A DNA stretch of 64,000 nt from Puccinellia tenuiflora. Its lineage: Eukaryota; Streptophyta; Magnoliopsida; Poales; Poaceae. Numbering within the stretch: the first letter of the stretch is position 1; the number at the start of each line of letters is the position of its first letter. The translations under genes were made by a program, and so were the position numbers. Below, piece after piece: positions 59,714-64,000 of the stretch. The notes below the pieces were generated by a model. That model saw nothing but the letters and a program-made list of their open reading frames with translations, was not told the DNA's origin and ran no database searches. The DNA is taken from the NCBI GenBank assembly GCA_012064385.1, contig QRDG01001827.1, forward strand, positions 62,001 through 126,000, given 5' to 3'.

Positions 59714-60675
59714 GTCGCAACAGTGGAACACGGGTTCCCCTGATGCGGTCAAAGTGGGTCCACCGCCAGTGGGCCCACCAAGAAGGCGAACAAGGCAAGG
59801 GTTCAAGACTGGCAGATGGGCCCCCCATCTGCCCCACGGAAACCAGGCAAGGACGGCATCGACAACCACGACTAAGGGCTGGGGAACCTTCCGGGGTCGC
59901 CCCCCAACCTGGCAGACGACGCGGAGGTCCCGGGGACCCGGACGCCCGGCAGGAGGCCAGGCTCACCACCGGGTTCCAGCCTCCGCACAAGCGGAGAGGA
60001 TAAGCTTGCCAGCTCCGGCTGGAAGCTCCTATAAGACTTGGTCGCCAAGAAGATGGAGGCGCCGCAGGGGGACACGGTCGGTAAAGGTGTCAGCCTTTGT
60101 CCGCCCGCCCTGCAAAAGGTGGACGACCGCACCTAACCCCCCTCAGAAGAATACTTGGATGAGAAGAGGCCATGGCGCCCTATAAGTAGAACCCGGTGGG
60201 GTTTTCCCGCCTGAAACCCCTCCGCCCCCAAAGGTGCCCTTGTGGGATCCCCTTAGCCTATAAAAGGAGGACCGAGGAACCTGAGGGATGGGACGGAATT
60301 CCAGAGAGTCGGAGGCTAGGCTAGGTAGCGCACCAGACGAGAGTAGCATGAGCGAGAGGTGATCTCCACCGGGACAGGATCTACTAGTCTTCAACCTCTA
60401 GCCAACACCCCCTGAGTTCTCACCCGCAACCACCTCTGTAAGCTACACCATGATAAACCACTCAATCCAGACATGCAGGAGTAGGGATTTTAGCCTCCGG
60501 GCGGCCTGAACCTGGGTAAACTCCCTGTGTCCCTGTGTTTCTTGCTAGTACGTAGATCGAAGGTCTCGACGAGGTTCTCCCGGAAGTAGGCGTCTCCCAG
60601 CCTCCTTTGCGCCCCATGCCGAACCTAAAAAGGGGGTATCCTTTACTCCCGGTGTCCGTGATCCAAGACACGACA
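59714..60675 (+). repeat. 5' LTR of the outer Tat-type element at the right end
   Basis: Ends TGTCG and CGACA are inverted, which sets the limits; length 962 bp. A TATA box TATAAAA is at 60259-60265 and the shared Tat-type block at 60481-60520. The exact left end is inferred from the inverted terminus. Confidence 0.65.
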
Positions 60676-60677
60676 TC

Positions 60678-60695
60678 TGGCGCGCCAGGTAGGGG
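60678..60695 (+). other. Primer binding site, GGCGCGCCAGG type
   Basis: TGGCGCGCCAGGTAGGGG begins two bases after the LTR end. This sequence is common at the start of grass Tat-type elements; I do not assign the tRNA. Confidence 0.65.
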
Positions 60696-60750
60696 GCGCA
60701 AGCCCTGGATTCGTCTCCATCGGCTTCGAGATCTCCATCGAGATCTGGAC

Positions 60751-60984
60751 CAAGGTCTGCGTCGACCTCGCCGCTAGGTTCATCGACAAGGTCTGCGTCG
60801 ACCTCGCCGCTAGGTTCATCGACAAGGTCTGCGTCGACCTCGCCGCCAGGTTCATCAACAAGGTCTGCGTCGACCTCGCCGCCAGGTTCATCGACAAGGT
60901 CTGCATCGACCTCGCCGCCAGGTTCATCGACAAGGTCTGCGTCGAGCTCGCCGCTAGGATCATCGACAAGATCTACTTCGGCCG
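60751..60984 (+). repeat. Tandem repeat, 36 bp period, six and a half units
   Basis: Units begin CAAGGTCTGCGTCGACCTCG at 60751, 60787, 60823, 60859, 60895 and 60931, with a diverged partial unit at 60967. In the frame of the gag ATG at 61008 each unit encodes a 12-residue Ser/Thr/Pro repeat like TRSASTSPPGSS. The leader is open in that frame from just after the primer site but has no upstream ATG. Confidence 0.9.
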
Positions 60985-61007
60985 CGCCGCCAAGTTATGC
61001 GCCGGCG

Positions 61008-61502
61008 ATGGCGAGGAAGAAAAAGGCCAAGAACAATGTGGAGTATCTACGGTACCCGGGGCTAGGCTTCAACCCTGAAGAATCCTCGGCGGAACCTTCT
61101 TCCCAAGGTCAAGCCCATGGGATTCAGTTCGTCCCCCCAGCAACGCACGCCAGCCCGGTTGCCAATGAGAAGAAGCCTCACGGAAGTGTTACAAGCATCG
61201 ATGTACCTCTTTCCCCGCAGACGCGCGAAGTGAAGGAGGAACTATGCTTGGAAACACCACCGGTGGCACTCCTCCGAGAGGAGGAGAGTCTGAGCCTGAG
61301 CACGAAGAGCGAGCTTTCTGATAGAGATCCCCACGTCTATGTGCCACAAGAGATCCAGTTCCCTTTGGGCGAAGATGGTCAGCCAGGACCCTGGTGTACG
61401 TACCATCAGTCTGATAGACACAATGTTGATGACTGCCGAGAGCTCAACAAGCGTCCGAGAAGCGGGGAGTTGTCGTGGGGCTACCTTTCGGGTCACCCAC
61501 GG
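61008..61502 (+). pseudogene. Gag fragment of the outer Tat-type element
   Basis: It begins MARKKKAKNNVEYLRYPGLG and ends soon after a zinc knuckle CTYHQSDRHNVDDC, then runs into the inserted LTR. At about 160 codons it is far shorter than a normal Gag: the usual central gag core is missing between the basic start and the knuckle, so an internal deletion came before the insertion. Confidence 0.7.
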
Positions 61503-61881
61503 TGATGGTACTTGGGTCACGCCAAGGAAGGCCCAGCGAAGCCCAAGAAGGATTCCGTATGCAACAAGTAGTCGACATTAGGTCGGTGAGGAGGTTTCCA
61601 TATCCTGTACGTGCAATCGCACCGTCCACCCGAGACCCGGCCTGTAGTATAAAGGCCGGGAGGGTGCGCCGTCTAGGGCATCGAATCATTGAATACCGCA
61701 TTGTAGCCACCAATCCATAATTCCAGACAAGCAGGAGTAGGTCTTTACCTCAACTCGAGGGGCCGAACCTGGGTAAATCGCCCCCTGTTAGCCGTCGTGT
61801 TCACCAGCCTGATCTCTCTCTTTCTCCCTCAATCAACCCGGGGTACTCGACCCAGGGATTTGCCGAGCCACAAGCTCGTCA
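61503..61881 (+). repeat. 5' LTR of the inner Tat-type element
   Basis: From TGATGGTACTTGGG to CAAGCTCGTCA, 379 bp. A TATA box TATAAA lies at 61648-61653 and the shared Tat-type block at 61738-61780. Confidence 0.75.
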
Positions 61882-61882
61882 A

Positions 61883-61899
61883 TTGGCGCCGTCTGTGGG
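61883..61899 (+). other. Primer binding site of the inner Tat-type element
   Basis: TTGGCGCCGTCTGTGGG follows the LTR end by one base and differs by one base from the site of the element at 48532. Confidence 0.75.
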
Positions 61900-61926
61900 A
61901 AAGAACAGATCGCTGGAGTCGTGACC

Positions 61927-62955
61927 ATGCCGGCCTCATCCGCAACCAACAACGCCATCAGCGCGAGGGAGTCGATCTACACCGGCTTCCTCGAGTACGT
62001 CGAGCACTCGCCGGCGGATCTTTCGGCTTACGCCGGATTCCAACAGAGCACGTGGATTACCTTTGGTAGTCTGCGTTATCTGGTGGACAGTCGCGGAACC
62101 CTCCGCCCTACGCAGGCCGCCCTGCGCTCAATGGAGGCACCTGCATCCATGGCGGCTGCACGGATTGCAACCTCACCCGCCGTGAGGATTGCGGAGATCG
62201 CATCTACATCGCCATCTGCGTCTACATCAACTGCACCGACCATGCCTTCACCGGTCGCGAAGATCGCATCTGCCGCGGTCAAGGCGACTGCGCCTACTTC
62301 GACTACATCAACTCCGACTGCGGCGATCGCATCTGCGGTTGCTAAGAAAAACGCATCTGCTGCGGCCACGGGGCGAGTCAAGTCCACTCCGACCAACTTG
62401 TTCGGGGGCCAGCCAAGATCCGCACCAGTTTCGACTGCTCCGATCGCATCTACACATCGGGCAGCCGCCAGTAGCAGCGACCGTGGTACCCACCACGTTG
62501 CTGTGATCTTTGACAACGAGTACAGCTCAGATGAAGGAAGCACGACAGGGAGCATCAGCCCCACTCGACGGGTCTACCCCGCGCAAGTCTACATGGTCGG
62601 TCCATCAGCACCCGTATACCCCATGGAAGTCACCCTGCAAGACAAGGTGACGAAACTCACCATCACCCGGGAGCTGGCGATTAGGGCACAGAAGCATGTG
62701 GACGATGGCACGTTCCCTGCCCCGGAAGATCCACAGGAAGATCGACAGGCGGTCCAGTACTTGCTCTGGAAGGAAGCCGAACGAATCAGACAGGAAAAAG
62801 CCGAATTGGCCCGGCGCAAGGAGCTAGCCGACGAGTCGAGTGCTAGGAGGGCAGCGCTCACATTCATGTCTGGATCAGAAGAAGTCGACCAAGGAGGAAG
62901 GCACAGAACTCGCATGCCGCGGGTGCACGAGGCCGATCGCATCCACCTCACCCGC
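61927..62955 (+). CDS. Gag-like ORF of the inner Tat-type element
   Basis: The ATG at 61927 opens MPASSATNNAISARESIYTG, then an Ala/Ser/Thr-rich region (residues 60-190), a region with EVTLQDKVTKLTITRELAIR and a charged helix EAERIRQEKAELARRKELA. The normal gag core, zinc knuckle and protease active site are missing: the text passes at about 62955 directly into the C-terminal part of the protease in another frame. An internal deletion with a frame change is the simplest explanation. Confidence 0.7.
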
Positions 62956-64000
62956 AACTTGGAGTCATCTTCCGGAGGGAGGCAATCGACTTCGAGGTGG
63001 TCGACTGGAAATCACAGTACCACGCCATCCTCGGGCGTCCAACTTTTGCAAGGTTCATGGCGATACCCCACTACGCCTACCTCATGCTCAAGATGCTTGG
63101 ACCCAAGGGTGTCATCACGGTGAGAGGCGACTTCGACCGGTCCGACAGCTGCGACCGCGAGTTCAACAGGATCTCTGAGTTCTTTGGGATGGAAGATCAC
63201 CTCGAAATGCTGGCAGTCGACAACGACAAGACCCTCTTCCCCCCAAAGAAGAAATCATCCAAGGACTCGGCGTTCAACACCAGCGATGATACCAGGGCCC
63301 ACCAGGTACACCCGACAGATGCTGACAAGGTGGTTCGGGTGTCATCAAGCTTGACCAGCGCATAGGAAAGCGCGCTCGTCGAGTTCCTGCGCGAAAACTG
63401 GAAGATATTCGCCTGGCAACCTTCTGATATGCCAGGCATACCAAGAGAACTCGCCGAGCACCGATTACACGTTCACAAGGACGCCAGACCCGTCAAGCAA
63501 ACCATGAGGCGCTTTTCGGGTCCAAAGAGAGACGCGATCAGTTTGGAGATCGACCGGCTGCTCCATGCCGGTTTTATTAAAGAAATCAAGAAGTCAGAGT
63601 GGGTAGCAAACCCAGTACTGGTGGAAAAGAAGAAGACGAAGAAACTCCGCATGTGCGTCGACTTCACCGCCATCAACAAATGCTGCCCCAAGGATCACTT
63701 TCCGCTCCCGCGGATTGATCAGATCGTCGACTCGACTGCGGGCTGCGCACGTCTGTCCTTCCTGGATGCCTACTCAGGCTACCAGCAGATCAAGATGGCA
63801 GTCGAAGACCAAGAGAAGACGGCGTTTATCACACCACACGGTGTGTTCTGCTACACCATGATGCCCTTCGGGTTGAAAAACGCTGGGGCCATGTACCAGC
63901 GTACAATGCAAGCCTGCCTGAAGGAGCTTATCGGGAAGGTCGTCCAAGTCTACGTCGACGATATCGTCATCACCACCCGCAAAGAGGACACCCTCATCGA
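62956..64000 (+). pseudogene. Protease C-terminus and reverse transcriptase, partial
   Basis: It begins with FEVVDWKSQYHAILGRP, the conserved end of Tat protease without its DGGSS active site. After a linker there is a TAG at 63363-63365, then ESALVEFLREN and the RT: LRMCVDFTAINKCCPKD, FLDAYSGYQQI, MPFGLKNAGAMYQ and YVDD at 63951-63962. The window ends 38 bases later. The TAG sits at the codon homologous to the TAG in the Tat element at 21474-21476. Apart from this stop the RT frame is clean. Confidence 0.85.

Larger units (their letters stand above)
59714..61502 (+). mobile_element. Tat-type gypsy element, 5' part, interrupted by another element
   Basis: LTR 59714-60675, primer site, a tandem-repeat leader and a shortened gag that is cut at 61502 by the LTR of a second Tat-type element. 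The remainder would lie beyond the inner element, outside the window. Confidence 0.8.
61503..64000 (+). mobile_element. Inner Tat-type gypsy element, truncated by the window end
   Basis: LTR 61503-61881, primer site at 61883, gag, protease remnant and reverse transcriptase up to the window edge. The LTR end, primer site and U5-side sequences are related to those of the 3.7 kb non-autonomous element at 48532, so the two probably belong to neighbouring families. Confidence 0.85.

Overview
The window is transposable-element-rich DNA from a large grass genome, most likely a Pooideae grass such as a Triticeae or oat relative. This rests on the mix of nested Athila-, Tat- and Tekay-type Ty3/gypsy elements, a Stowaway MITE with the CTCCCTCC terminus, Helitrons with the grass-type GCAACGC...CTAG end, a large LTR retrotransposon derivative with 4.6 kb LTRs, and a GC-rich CYP72A-type P450 gene. 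The species cannot be fixed from the sequence. No rRNA, tRNA or CRISPR feature was seen.

Layout. 1-4423: part of a very long LTR, minus strand, starting TGTAACACCCC, inserted into the 5' LTR of an Athila-like element. 4424-11995: that Athila-like element, plus strand, with a broken gag-protease gene and no reverse transcriptase or integrase; it sits inside a minus-strand Ty1/copia element (11996-12311). 12312-36087: a LARD-like non-autonomous gypsy element with 4.6 kb LTRs around only 2.1 kb of noncoding interior. Its first LTR is split by a complete Tat-lineage element, 12687-25358, minus strand, which carries gag, protease, RT, RNase H and integrase with a few lesions and a spliced antisense gene (13811-17243) with its own TATA box. 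Its second LTR breaks off at 36087.

36091-40598 is a second copy of 7805-12311 (Athila tail, Athila 3' LTR, copia gag end) but without the LARD insertion, so the copia element continues uninterrupted to its own 5' LTR at 41913. The window therefore holds an occupied and an empty version of one insertion site, joined at 36088-36090 by a break inside the second LTR. A Stowaway MITE sits in the short copia LTR.

41914-54040 is a mosaic of small elements: a long-inverted-repeat foldback element, Helitron-like copies with a possible captured gene fragment, a MITE, a complete 3.7 kb non-autonomous Tat-type LTR element with a perfect 5-bp target duplication, and a PIF/Harbinger-like element carrying a 149-codon ORF. 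54289-58062 is the only ordinary host gene, a five-exon CYP72A-type cytochrome P450 whose reading frame is broken by one extra T just before the heme-binding cysteine motif. 58976-59334 is a short complete Helitron. From 59714 to the window end lie two more Tat-type elements, one inserted in the gag of the other; the inner one runs into reverse transcriptase at the window edge.

Recurring themes: four unrelated Tat-type LTRs share one short block downstream of the TATA box; two Tat elements have a UAG at the same conserved codon before RT; two carry arrays of motifs resembling their own polypurine tract; and the LARD LTRs contain a degenerate seven-unit tandem array with a 165 bp period.
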